Assembly (NCBI GenBank): GCA_003156795.1
Contig: PMHU01000316.1
Span: 4,570 to 24,100, forward strand
Direction of reading: 5' to 3'
DNA: 19,531 nucleotides
Source of the DNA: Acidimicrobiaceae bacterium
Lineage (GTDB): Bacteria; Actinomycetota; Acidimicrobiia; Acidimicrobiales; Palsa-688
Shown here: one piece after another, positions 13,645 to 19,531 of the stretch
Position numbering within the stretch: the first letter of the stretch is position 1
Layout: every line of letters begins with the position of its first letter
Made by a program: the position numbers and the translations under genes
The notes under the pieces: model-generated
Database searches by the model: none
Seen by the model: the letters and a program-made list of their open reading frames with translations, nothing else
Told to the model about the DNA's origin: nothing

Positions 13645-14925
13645 ATGACTACCTTCGTCAACGAAGCAACGGCCGATGGGCGGGCTGGTGCTCAGGTTTC
13701 GCCACCGTCGCTCGCCGAGAGGTACCAGGCCGTCAGGGCTCTGACCGAGACGCTCTCGGAGCCCCTTTCGCCTGAGGACCAGACCGTGCAGTCGATGCCG
13801 GACGTGAGCCCGACCAAGTGGCACCGGGCCCATACGAGTTGGTTCTTCGAGACATTCCTTTTGGGACCGTACGCATCGGGATACGCCGAATTCCATCCAG
13901 CATTCAGCTATTTGTTCAACTCGTACTACGAGGCCGTCGGCCAGCGCTACTCCCGGCCTCACCGGGGACTGGTGTCACGGCCGGACTGCGCCGAGATCGC
14001 ACGCTACCGGCGACACGTCGACGAGCACATGATGAGCTTGATGGAAGGGCCGCTGGACGACAGGGCGACCTCCCTCGTCGACCTCGGACTCCACCACGAG
14101 CAGCAGCATCAGGAACTCCTGCTCATGGACATCAAACACGTTCTCTCGCAGAGCCCGCTCGACCCGGCTTACGTGGTGTCCCATCGAGAGGAGACGAGTC
14201 CCAACCCATCGCACGGAGGCTGGTTCCAACATGCGGCCGGCCCCGTCGAGGTCGGCCACACCGGTCACGGATTCTGCTTCGACAACGAAACCCCTTCTCA
14301 CTCGGTGATCGTGACGCCTTACGCCCTGGCCGAGCGTCTCGTGACGTGTGGTCAATGGCTCGAGTTCATCGAAGACGGCGGCTACAAGCGTCCGGAGTTC
14401 TGGTTGTCAGACGGCTGGGCGTCGGTCCAGCAGGAACGGACGGACGCCCCGCTCTACTGGGGACGCGAAGGCAGCGAGTGGAACCTCTTCACCCTGATGG
14501 GTCGTCGACCGATCGACCCCGACGAGCCGGTCTGTCACGTCAGCTATTACGAAGCCGACGCCTTCGCCCACTGGTCCGGGTTCCGGCTGCCGACAGAGTT
14601 CGAATGGGAGTGCGTCGCCGCCGACCAGCCGGTCGAAGGCCGCTTTCTCGACCCAGCGCAACCCCACCCGGCCCCGCAGCACGGCTCCTCTTGGTACGGC
14701 GACGCCTGGATATGGACGGCATCGTCCTACCTTCCCTACCCGGGGTTCCGAACCGCGCCGGGAGCGGTGGGGGAGTACAACGGCAAGTTCATGGTCAATC
14801 AGCACGTGCTCCGCGGCGGATCCTGTGTCACCCCGACGGGACACGCCCGTGCCACCTATCGGAACTTCTTTCCGCCCTCCGCCCGCTGGCCCTTTACGGG
14901 CGTGCGCCTGGCACGAGATCTGTAG
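13645..14925 (+). CDS. egtB: Ergothioneine biosynthesis sulfoxide synthase EgtB
   Basis: A 426-residue non-haem iron enzyme that uses oxygen to join the sulfur of a cysteine donor to C2 of hercynine's imidazole. The N-terminal DinB-like domain carries the iron ligands: H63 in WHRAHTSW, and H151 and H155 in HHEQQHQE (Hx3HxE). The C-terminal FGE-sulfatase domain runs from about 190 to 426 (RLPTEFEWECVAA, then VLRGGSCVTP). Start ATG 13645 has AAAAGGG upstream. The C-terminal motif is YRNFFPPSARWPFTGVRLAR. As I recall, the mycobacterial enzyme has an Asp-x3-Arg pair there for gamma-glutamylcysteine, and this protein has Phe and Ala. A Tyr-Tyr pair (Y94-Y95 in NSYYEAVG) resembles the Chloracidobacterium-type enzyme, so cysteine is the likely donor. 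egtD follows after 8 bp. A TACAGT -10-like box lies at 13611. Confidence 0.96.
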   Translation: MTTFVNEATADGRAGAQVSPPSLAERYQAVRALTETLSEPLSPEDQTVQSMPDVSPTKWHRAHTSWFFETFLLGPYASGYAEFHPAFSYLFNSYYEAVGQRYSRPHRGLVSRPDCAEIARYRRHVDEHMMSLMEGPLDDRATSLVDLGLHHEQQHQELLLMDIKHVLSQSPLDPAYVVSHREETSPNPSHGGWFQHAAGPVEVGHTGHGFCFDNETPSHSVIVTPYALAERLVTCGQWLEFIEDGGYKRPEFWLSDGWASVQQERTDAPLYWGREGSEWNLFTLMGRRPIDPDEPVCHVSYYEADAFAHWSGFRLPTEFEWECVAADQPVEGRFLDPAQPHPAPQHGSSWYGDAWIWTASSYLPYPGFRTAPGAVGEYNGKFMVNQHVLRGGSCVTPTGHARATYRNFFPPSARWPFTGVRLARDL

Positions 14926-14933
14926 GAGCCCAA

Positions 14934-15908
14934 ATGCACCGACGGCCGACCATCGATGTCCTCGTCACGCCCGCAGACCGCCACGAAGCGATGCAACTCG
15001 ACGTTCGCACCGGGCTCAGCTCCACGCCCAAATCGCTGCCGCCTGTGTGGTTCTACGACGAGGCGGGGAGCCTTCTGTTCGACCGGATAACGCGCTTGCC
15101 CGAGTACTACCTGACGAGGGCGGAAGGCGCCATCCTCTCCCGGCGCGCCGCCGAGATCGCTACCGTGACCGGTGCCGAGACGCTGGTCGAAATCGGCTCG
15201 GGGACCTCAGAGAAGACCCGGTTTCTCCTGGATGCCATGTCAGAGGCCGGGGCGTTGAAGACCATCGTCCTGCTGGACATCAGCGAGGAGGTGTTGCGCG
15301 ATGCCGCGGCCAACCTCAGCGCTCGCTACGACGTCGAGGTGCATGCGGTGGTGGACGACTTTCGCGACGGTCTGCTCAAGCTGCCGAGCAATGGGCGGCA
15401 GCTGTGGGCCTTCCTTGGAAGCACCATCGGCAACTTCACCCCGGAGGAACGCGCCGGCCTGCTGGTCGACTTCAGGACCGCCATGGGTCCCGACGACCAC
15501 CTACTTCTCGGCACGGACCTGATCAAGGCGCCTGGGCGGCTGGTGGCGGCCTACGACGACTCAGAGGGCGTTACCGCCGAGTTCAACCGCAACGTTCTCA
15601 GGGTTCTCAACCACGAGCTGGGCGCCGGATTCGACCCCGAAGCGTTCGAGCACCGGGCCGTTTGGAATGCAGAGCAGAGTCGGATGGAAATGCGGCTGCG
15701 GTCGCGAGCAGCCCAGATCGTGGAGGTTCGCGAGCTGTCCCTGACCGTGCACCTGCAGGACGGCGAGGAGATCCTCACCGAGATCTCGTGCAAGTTCGAT
15801 CCCGACCGGCTTCGAGCCGAGCTCTCCGCAGCCGGGATGGACGTCTCGCGCAAGTGGCTCGATGACGCGGGAGACTTCCTGGTCACGCTGGCCAAACCCG
15901 GTCGTTAG
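14934..15908 (+). CDS. egtD: L-histidine N-alpha-methyltransferase EgtD
   Basis: A 324-residue SAM-dependent enzyme that trimethylates histidine to hercynine, the first step of ergothioneine synthesis. SAM site: LVEIGSGTSEKTRFLLDA (84-101) with acidic VLLDIS (112-117). Residues that match known histidine-binding positions of the mycobacterial enzyme within one or two numbers: Y41 in WFYDEAG, Y58/Y59 in PEYYLTR, N167 in TIGNF, Y207 in AAYDD, and E283 and S285 in TEIS. Length equals the family norm. ATG 14934 has TAGGAG about 6 nt upstream and lies 8 bp after the egtB stop, so they form one operon with product order reversed (EgtD acts first). All catalytic positions seem intact, so function is assigned with high confidence. 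Confidence 0.96.
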   Translation: MHRRPTIDVLVTPADRHEAMQLDVRTGLSSTPKSLPPVWFYDEAGSLLFDRITRLPEYYLTRAEGAILSRRAAEIATVTGAETLVEIGSGTSEKTRFLLDAMSEAGALKTIVLLDISEEVLRDAAANLSARYDVEVHAVVDDFRDGLLKLPSNGRQLWAFLGSTIGNFTPEERAGLLVDFRTAMGPDDHLLLGTDLIKAPGRLVAAYDDSEGVTAEFNRNVLRVLNHELGAGFDPEAFEHRAVWNAEQSRMEMRLRSRAAQIVEVRELSLTVHLQDGEEILTEISCKFDPDRLRAELSAAGMDVSRKWLDDAGDFLVTLAKPGR

Positions 15909-15948
15909 CTCGCCGGCCGCCGAGCCGCCTGCCCCCCGCCGAATGCCG

Positions 15949-16980
15949 TCAGGCCGCGGTCACCGCCCGGGCGATCTCGCCCCACCTACCCGCGTCGCTC
16001 GGGTCTGCTTCGATCGATTCTTCGCCGAGGTACATGACCAGCCGGCTGGCGACGCCCTGGTAGCGATTCAGGAGAGCGTCGGCCATGTCGTCCCAGGGGG
16101 CGGCGACGGCGAAGTACTCGAGCATCTCGTCGGTGATGAGGGCGGTCATGCCCGCGACGTCTCCGGCCTTGAGCCTTTCGTTGAGTCGGGCCGAGGTTCC
16201 TTCGAAGCCGAGGTCATCGAACTGAAACCCATAGTTCTTGGTCGAACCGTAGAACGCGATCCGGGCTCTGGCCTTTTCGAGTAGATCGGAACGCAACTCG
16301 GGTGTGTCGCCGGGGATGGCCATAACCGGGACGATCAGGTCTACGTCGCTCACATCCCGCCCGGCCCGGCCGGTTCCCTCGATCACCGCCGGCAGCAGCC
16401 GATCGTGCAGATACGGGACCGAGTGGAAGGGATGCACGTGGATGCCGTCAGCCACCTCGCCGGCCATCCGGCACATCCACGGGCCGACCGCTGAGATGTC
16501 GACCTTGATGTCGCCGTGAGGATGTCGCCGGGGGGCCCACATGGCCGGGAGCAGCGAAAGCGTGTAGTAGGGCCCTTCGTGGGCCAAGGGCTCCTCCCCC
16601 CGGAACGCCCTGAAGCAGGCCTTTACGGCTTCCACGTAGTCGCGAAGCCGGGGGCCGGGAGGATCGAACTCGACCCCGTACCTGCGCTCGATGTGAGCCT
16701 TGACCTGGCTGCCCAGCCCGAGGCGAAACCGCCCCCCGGTGTTCTCAGCCAGCTCCCACGCCAGGCCGGCCGTGATGATCGGGCTGCGGGGGAAAGCCAC
16801 GGCGATACCCGTGCTGAACTCGAGCGTCGGTGCCGCAATCGAGGCCGCCGCGATCGACATCCAGGGGGCCTGGGTCTGCTCGGTGAACACCATCCCGGAG
16901 AACCCCGCCGCCTCCAAGTCGCGCGCCATCCGAGCCGTGTGTTCCCACGTCCGTCCGGCCATCATCAGGTCGAATCGCAT
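15949..16980 (-). CDS. LLM-class oxidoreductase, probably F420-dependent
   Basis: A 343-residue TIM-barrel protein of the luciferase-like family, closest in feel to the actinobacterial TIGR03617-type F420 group. In order: strand 1 MRFDLMMAGRTWEH, then LEAAGFSGMVFTEQTQAPW, the STGIAVAFPRSPIITAGLAW segment, RFRLGLGSQVKAHIERRYGV (G-x-G-x-Q region near the cofactor), HGDIKVDISAVGPWMCRMAG and GIHVHPFHS. The ATG at 16980 is set by AAAGGA 6 nt upstream; an in-frame start at 17007 lacks this. The cofactor may be F420 or FMN, and F420 is favoured by lineage and subfamily. It diverges from a thiolase-fold/DUF35 operon and converges with egtD. Genes of this type frequently sit in acyl-CoA or sterol catabolic clusters; the substrate is unknown. 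Confidence 0.9.
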   Translation of the reverse strand: MRFDLMMAGRTWEHTARMARDLEAAGFSGMVFTEQTQAPWMSIAAASIAAPTLEFSTGIAVAFPRSPIITAGLAWELAENTGGRFRLGLGSQVKAHIERRYGVEFDPPGPRLRDYVEAVKACFRAFRGEEPLAHEGPYYTLSLLPAMWAPRRHPHGDIKVDISAVGPWMCRMAGEVADGIHVHPFHSVPYLHDRLLPAVIEGTGRAGRDVSDVDLIVPVMAIPGDTPELRSDLLEKARARIAFYGSTKNYGFQFDDLGFEGTSARLNERLKAGDVAGMTALITDEMLEYFAVAAPWDDMADALLNRYQGVASRLVMYLGEESIEADPSDAGRWGEIARAVTAA

Positions 16981-16996
16981 GCGGCTTCCTTTCGTC

Positions 16997-17016
16997 GCCG
17001 GCCTCATCGGGCCGGC
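16997..17016 (-). promoter_or_regulatory. GC-rich hairpin in the leader of the LLM oxidoreductase gene
   Basis: GCCGGCC (16997-17003) and GGCCGGC (17010-17016) form a perfect 7-bp stem with a 6-nt loop. It lies between a candidate minus-strand -10 (17039-17034) and the ribosome site before 16980, so it would be present in the mRNA leader. It may affect mRNA stability or translation, or be a protein-binding dyad shared with the divergent gene. Confidence 0.4.
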
Positions 17017-17033
17017 CGGTCCCGAGTCCCATT

Positions 17034-17048
17034 GGTATAGCCTCTATT
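17034..17048. promoter_or_regulatory. Compact divergent promoter (LLM oxidoreductase / thiolase-fold gene)
   Basis: A short A/T-rich patch in a GC-rich gap. On the minus strand TATACC (17039-17034) is a fair -10 for the oxidoreductase gene. On the plus strand TATAGC (17036-17041) or TCTATT (17043-17048) could serve the thiolase-fold gene, whose GTG at 17053 has no ribosome site and may be read from a leaderless mRNA. No clear -35 boxes are seen. Confidence 0.4.
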
Positions 17049-17052
17049 CGCC

Positions 17053-18264
17053 GTGGGCCGCCTAACCGACAATCGCCGGCCCGTCATTGCGGGCCTCGGT
17101 CTGACCGAGATGGGACCCGTCTACGGCCGCAGCGCCGCCAACTTCGCGACCGAAGCGGTGCGGCTCGCGGTCGCCGACGCCGGGCTGCAACTGAGCGATG
17201 TCGACGGTCTGCTCACTTCCAACGGGACGAGCGGAGGCGTCGGGCTCGGGCTGCAGCGCGACCTCGGCTTGTTTGACCTCCGGATCCTTTCGGAAGTGCA
17301 AGGGTTCGGCTCCACGGCGGGAACCATGGTTCAGTTCGCCTCGATGGCCGTCCAGTCGGGGATGGCGGAAGTGGTGGCGTGCGTATTCGCCGACGCCCCC
17401 CTCCGCCCCGGCCGCTCCGCCGGAGACGTCTATGGCAACGGCCGTCGGCCGGATGCGGGTGGTGACCGGGCCGCGGCCTTGCCGCCGGCCACGGGTTGGG
17501 GCGGTCTGCTGCTGGCCACCGGGGTCGTCGGGGCCAACACCCTTTACGCCCTAGCCGCCCGCCGCCACATGTTGCGCTACGGGACCACCACCGACGACTT
17601 TGGCGCCGTGGCCGTGGCCCAGCGAGCTTGGGCCGCGGACAACCCGCACGCCCAGATGCGAGAGCCGATCACCCTCGAGGATCATCGCGGCTCTCGTTGG
17701 ATCGCCGACCCGTTCAGGAAGTTGGACTGCTGCTTGGTGTCCAACGGCGGCGTCGCCGTGGTCGTCACGACGGCCGAGCGAGCCCGTTCGCTTGCGCAAC
17801 CACCTGTGCACGTGTTGGGTTGGGCCCAGTGCCACCCGGGTCGCCTCTTCGATCGTGATGAGAACTTCGGCATCGTGACCGGGGCCGCCCGGTCCGGTCC
17901 CGAGGCCTTGGCCATGGCCGGGGTGAAGGTCGGCGACATCGACGTGGCCGAGCTGTACGACTGCTACACCTACACCGTCCTGGTGTCGCTGGAGGACTAC
18001 GGGTTCTGCGTCAAAGGGGAGGGCGGCCCGTTCGTGGCGAGCGGGGCCATCGGTCCGGGCGGGCGGCTCAAGCTCAACACCGGGGGCGGTCAGCTGTCGT
18101 CGTACTACATGTGGGGTATGACCCCGTTGTCCGAAGCGATCATCCAGGTCCGCGGCCAGGGCGGTGGCCGGCAGGTTCACCCCCATGACGTCGCCCTCGT
18201 GAGCGGCAACGGCGGGATTCTCGACCATCACGCCACCATCGTTCTCGGGTCGAGTCCGACATGA
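17053..18264 (+). CDS. Thiolase-fold protein (SCP2-thiolase/Ltp2-like), nucleophile Cys absent
   Basis: A 403-residue protein of the SCP2-thiolase/lipid-transfer family. Landmarks: RRPVIAGLGLTEMG, ATEAVRLAVADAGLQLSDVD, the middle segment EVQGFGSTAGTMVQFASMA, then DIDVAELYDCYTYTVLVSLE (296-315), GFCVKGEGGPF, and RLKLNTGGGQLSSYYMWGM. The segment that normally holds the thiolase nucleophile (Cys-x-Ser-Gly) reads STAG, with S87 at the Cys position. The usual C-terminal GHP histidine motif reads SSYYMWGM. This pattern and the coupled DUF35 partner fit Ltp2-type retro-aldolases, which use tyrosines, better than a Claisen-type thiolase (inference). The GTG start has no ribosome site. The stop overlaps the DUF35 start (ATGA), as expected of subunits of one complex. 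Confidence 0.88.
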   Translation: MGRLTDNRRPVIAGLGLTEMGPVYGRSAANFATEAVRLAVADAGLQLSDVDGLLTSNGTSGGVGLGLQRDLGLFDLRILSEVQGFGSTAGTMVQFASMAVQSGMAEVVACVFADAPLRPGRSAGDVYGNGRRPDAGGDRAAALPPATGWGGLLLATGVVGANTLYALAARRHMLRYGTTTDDFGAVAVAQRAWAADNPHAQMREPITLEDHRGSRWIADPFRKLDCCLVSNGGVAVVVTTAERARSLAQPPVHVLGWAQCHPGRLFDRDENFGIVTGAARSGPEALAMAGVKVGDIDVAELYDCYTYTVLVSLEDYGFCVKGEGGPFVASGAIGPGGRLKLNTGGGQLSSYYMWGMTPLSEAIIQVRGQGGGRQVHPHDVALVSGNGGILDHHATIVLGSSPT

Positions 18265-18674
18265 GCGTCGGAGCGGTCGCACGCAACGGCGCCACCGAAG
18301 CCTTCTTCGACGGCACCGCAGCGGGGCGGTTCATGGTCCGGCGCTGCTCTCCGGGTGGACACCTTTCCAGGCCCCAAGCCCGCCAGTGCTCCGAATGTGG
18401 CGCGACCGATTTGAGTTGGACGGCGGCGAGCGGCCGGGGCCGCCTGATCAGCTGGGTCGTGATCCCCGGGCGCGGCAGCGAGGGCGAGCCTCCGCCGCCA
18501 CCGATCATCCCCGCCATCGGCGAGCTGGAAGAGGGCCCTTGGTGGTGGTCGATGCTCGTCGGCGCCGATCCGGCCTCGCTCGCCGAAGGCCAGCCGTTAC
18601 GCATCGAGTACGAGAGAGCCGAGAACGGTGAGGCCGTTCCCGTCTTCGTAGTGGATACCTCTTCGACGCCCTGA
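18261..18674 (+). CDS. DUF35 (rubredoxin-like zinc ribbon plus OB-fold) protein, thiolase partner
   Basis: A 137-residue protein of the DUF35 family, which binds acyl-CoA thiolase-like or aldolase partners (as the ChsH2 DUF35 domain does with Ltp2). The N-terminal helix ATEAFFDGTAAGRFMVRRC is followed by a zinc-ribbon region. The second knuckle CSECG (C43, C46) is normal; the first has C29 but SPGGH instead of a second Cys, so H34 may substitute or the metal may be lost. The OB-fold follows: GRGRLISWVVIPGRG, a Pro-rich loop, then WSMLVGADPASLAEGQPLRI and a final strand pair VPVFVVD. It is translationally coupled to the thiolase-fold gene, so a heteromeric complex is likely. The GHMP-kinase gene starts 23 bp downstream. 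Confidence 0.88.
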   Translation: MSVGAVARNGATEAFFDGTAAGRFMVRRCSPGGHLSRPQARQCSECGATDLSWTAASGRGRLISWVVIPGRGSEGEPPPPPIIPAIGELEEGPWWWSMLVGADPASLAEGQPLRIEYERAENGEAVPVFVVDTSSTP

Positions 18675-18697
18675 GTCGGGGAACGAGGGCGGACGGG

Positions 18698-19531
18698 TGA
18701 TCACGGCTTCGGCCCCGGTGCGGATCTGCGACAACGGCGGATGGACCGATACCTGGTTCGGCGGGCCGGGGCGGGTGTTGAACATCGCGGTGACGCCGGG
18801 AGTGGACGTCTCCATCCGGGCGGCCGCGGGCCCGGACCCGATCATCCTCGACGTAGCAGGTGTCGGTGACCGTTATCCGGTGGTGCCCGGCGCGTCTAGG
18901 GTCGCCCGCCACCCCCTGCTGGAAGCTGCCATCGACATGCTGCCACCACCGCCCGGCCAACCGGTGGAGGTGCACGTTGGCTCCGTCGTTCCACCCGGAA
19001 GCGGCACTGGCACTTCGGCCGCGGTTGCCGTCGCCGTGCTCGGTGGCTTGGCCGCGCTTCGCAACGAGCCCCTCACGCGGCGCCGCGCCGCCTACGCCGC
19101 CCATCGACTCGAAGTGGAGGTCCTTGGCCTCGAGAGCGGCATCCAGGATCAGCTGTGCGCCGCCTTCGGGGGGATCAACTATCTCCGGATCGACCACTAC
19201 CCCGAAGCCACCGTGCACCCGCTGCCTGCTTGGGACGAGCTCAGCCCGCTACTCACGTTGGTGTTCCTCGGTCACGCCCACGATTCCTCGAGCGTGCACC
19301 GACGGGTCATAGAGGGCGCGGGTGGTCTGGGTTCGGACGCGTTTTCGCGACTGCGAGACGCCGCGACGGCGGCGCGAGACGCAGTCCTGGCGAGAGATCT
19401 GGAGGCTTTCGGTCGGTCACTCGTCGACAACACCGAGGCGCAGGCTCTTCTGCACCCGGACCTGGTCGGTCGGGACTGCAGGCGGGTCATCGAGGTCGCT
19501 GCGGCCGAGCGGGCGCTCGGCTGGAAGGTCC
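18698..19531 (+). CDS. GHMP-family sugar kinase (heptokinase/galactokinase-like), C-terminus off the right edge
   Basis: An ATP-dependent small-molecule kinase; 278 codons are visible without a stop. GTG 18698 follows GAGGG by 7 nt. Motif 1 is APVRICDNGGWTDTWFGG (6-23), the counterpart of the substrate-binding APLRxxxxGGxTD of HddA-type heptose-phosphate kinases. Motif 2, the phosphate loop, is PPGSGTGTSAAVAVAVLGG (99-117). ESGIQDQLCAAFGGINYL (146-163) holds the likely catalytic Asp D151. The helical C-terminal domain starts at about residue 180 (LTLVFLGHAHDSSSVH). The family is certain; the substrate (a heptose phosphate, galactose, fucose or another sugar) is not. It is 23 bp from the DUF35 gene and probably co-transcribed, an odd pairing with acyl-CoA enzymes. 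No antisense frame here has comparable motifs. Confidence 0.9.

Noticed and set aside
13818..14933. Long plus-strand frame leading into egtD
   Set aside because: This part is an out-of-frame shadow of egtB; EgtD homology begins at 14934 next to its own ribosome site.
1..19531. CRISPR arrays, tRNA or rRNA genes, insertion sequences, prophage genes, toxin-antitoxin or defence modules
   Set aside because: Looked for and not seen; the only tandem repeat is the short 13-bp array at 3098-3149, whose units are too short and unspaced for CRISPR.

Overview
The window is GC-rich, densely coded bacterial DNA with strong G/C preference at third codon positions, frequent GTG and some TTG starts, and 4-bp stop/start overlaps. 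TetR and PadR regulators, a luciferase-like (probably F420-dependent) oxidoreductase, a PPOX/F420-type protein, ergothioneine genes and a thiolase-like/DUF35 pair point to a free-living actinomycetote. Acidimicrobiia-like soil or aquatic lineages are my best guess, from gene content only. I see no rRNA, tRNA, CRISPR array, transposase or phage gene. The longest gene-free stretch is about 246 bp (11832-12077), so there is no gap above 300 bp.

Region 1 (1-2376): a minus-strand PadR regulator is translationally coupled to an ABC transporter ATPase cut by the window edge. A DJ-1/PfpI protein diverges from it across a compact double promoter. A small uncharacterised protein follows.

Region 2 (2547-7228): a TetR regulator with its own palindrome-rich promoter, then two consecutive secreted sedolisin (S53) peptidases. 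The first has a full activation prodomain and the second has none. A DUF1801 protein follows.

Region 3 (7245-11831): a divergon around a second TetR gene. To the left run VOC and Baeyer-Villiger-type monooxygenase genes; to the right run TetR, a short-chain dehydrogenase and a PPOX-fold protein. A convergent alpha/beta hydrolase closes the block. Dehydrogenase, Baeyer-Villiger enzyme and hydrolase are together the enzymes of a classic alcohol-ketone-ester-acid route.

Region 4 (12078-15908): a lipoprotein, an EamA-type exporter, and an egtB-egtD pair for ergothioneine. EgtB looks like the type that uses cysteine directly, which fits the absence of egtA and egtC here.

Region 5 (15949-19531): a luciferase-like oxidoreductase diverges from a thiolase-fold protein coupled to a DUF35 protein. 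The thiolase-fold protein lacks the nucleophilic cysteine and may be an acyl-CoA aldolase. A GHMP-type sugar kinase follows and is cut by the right edge.
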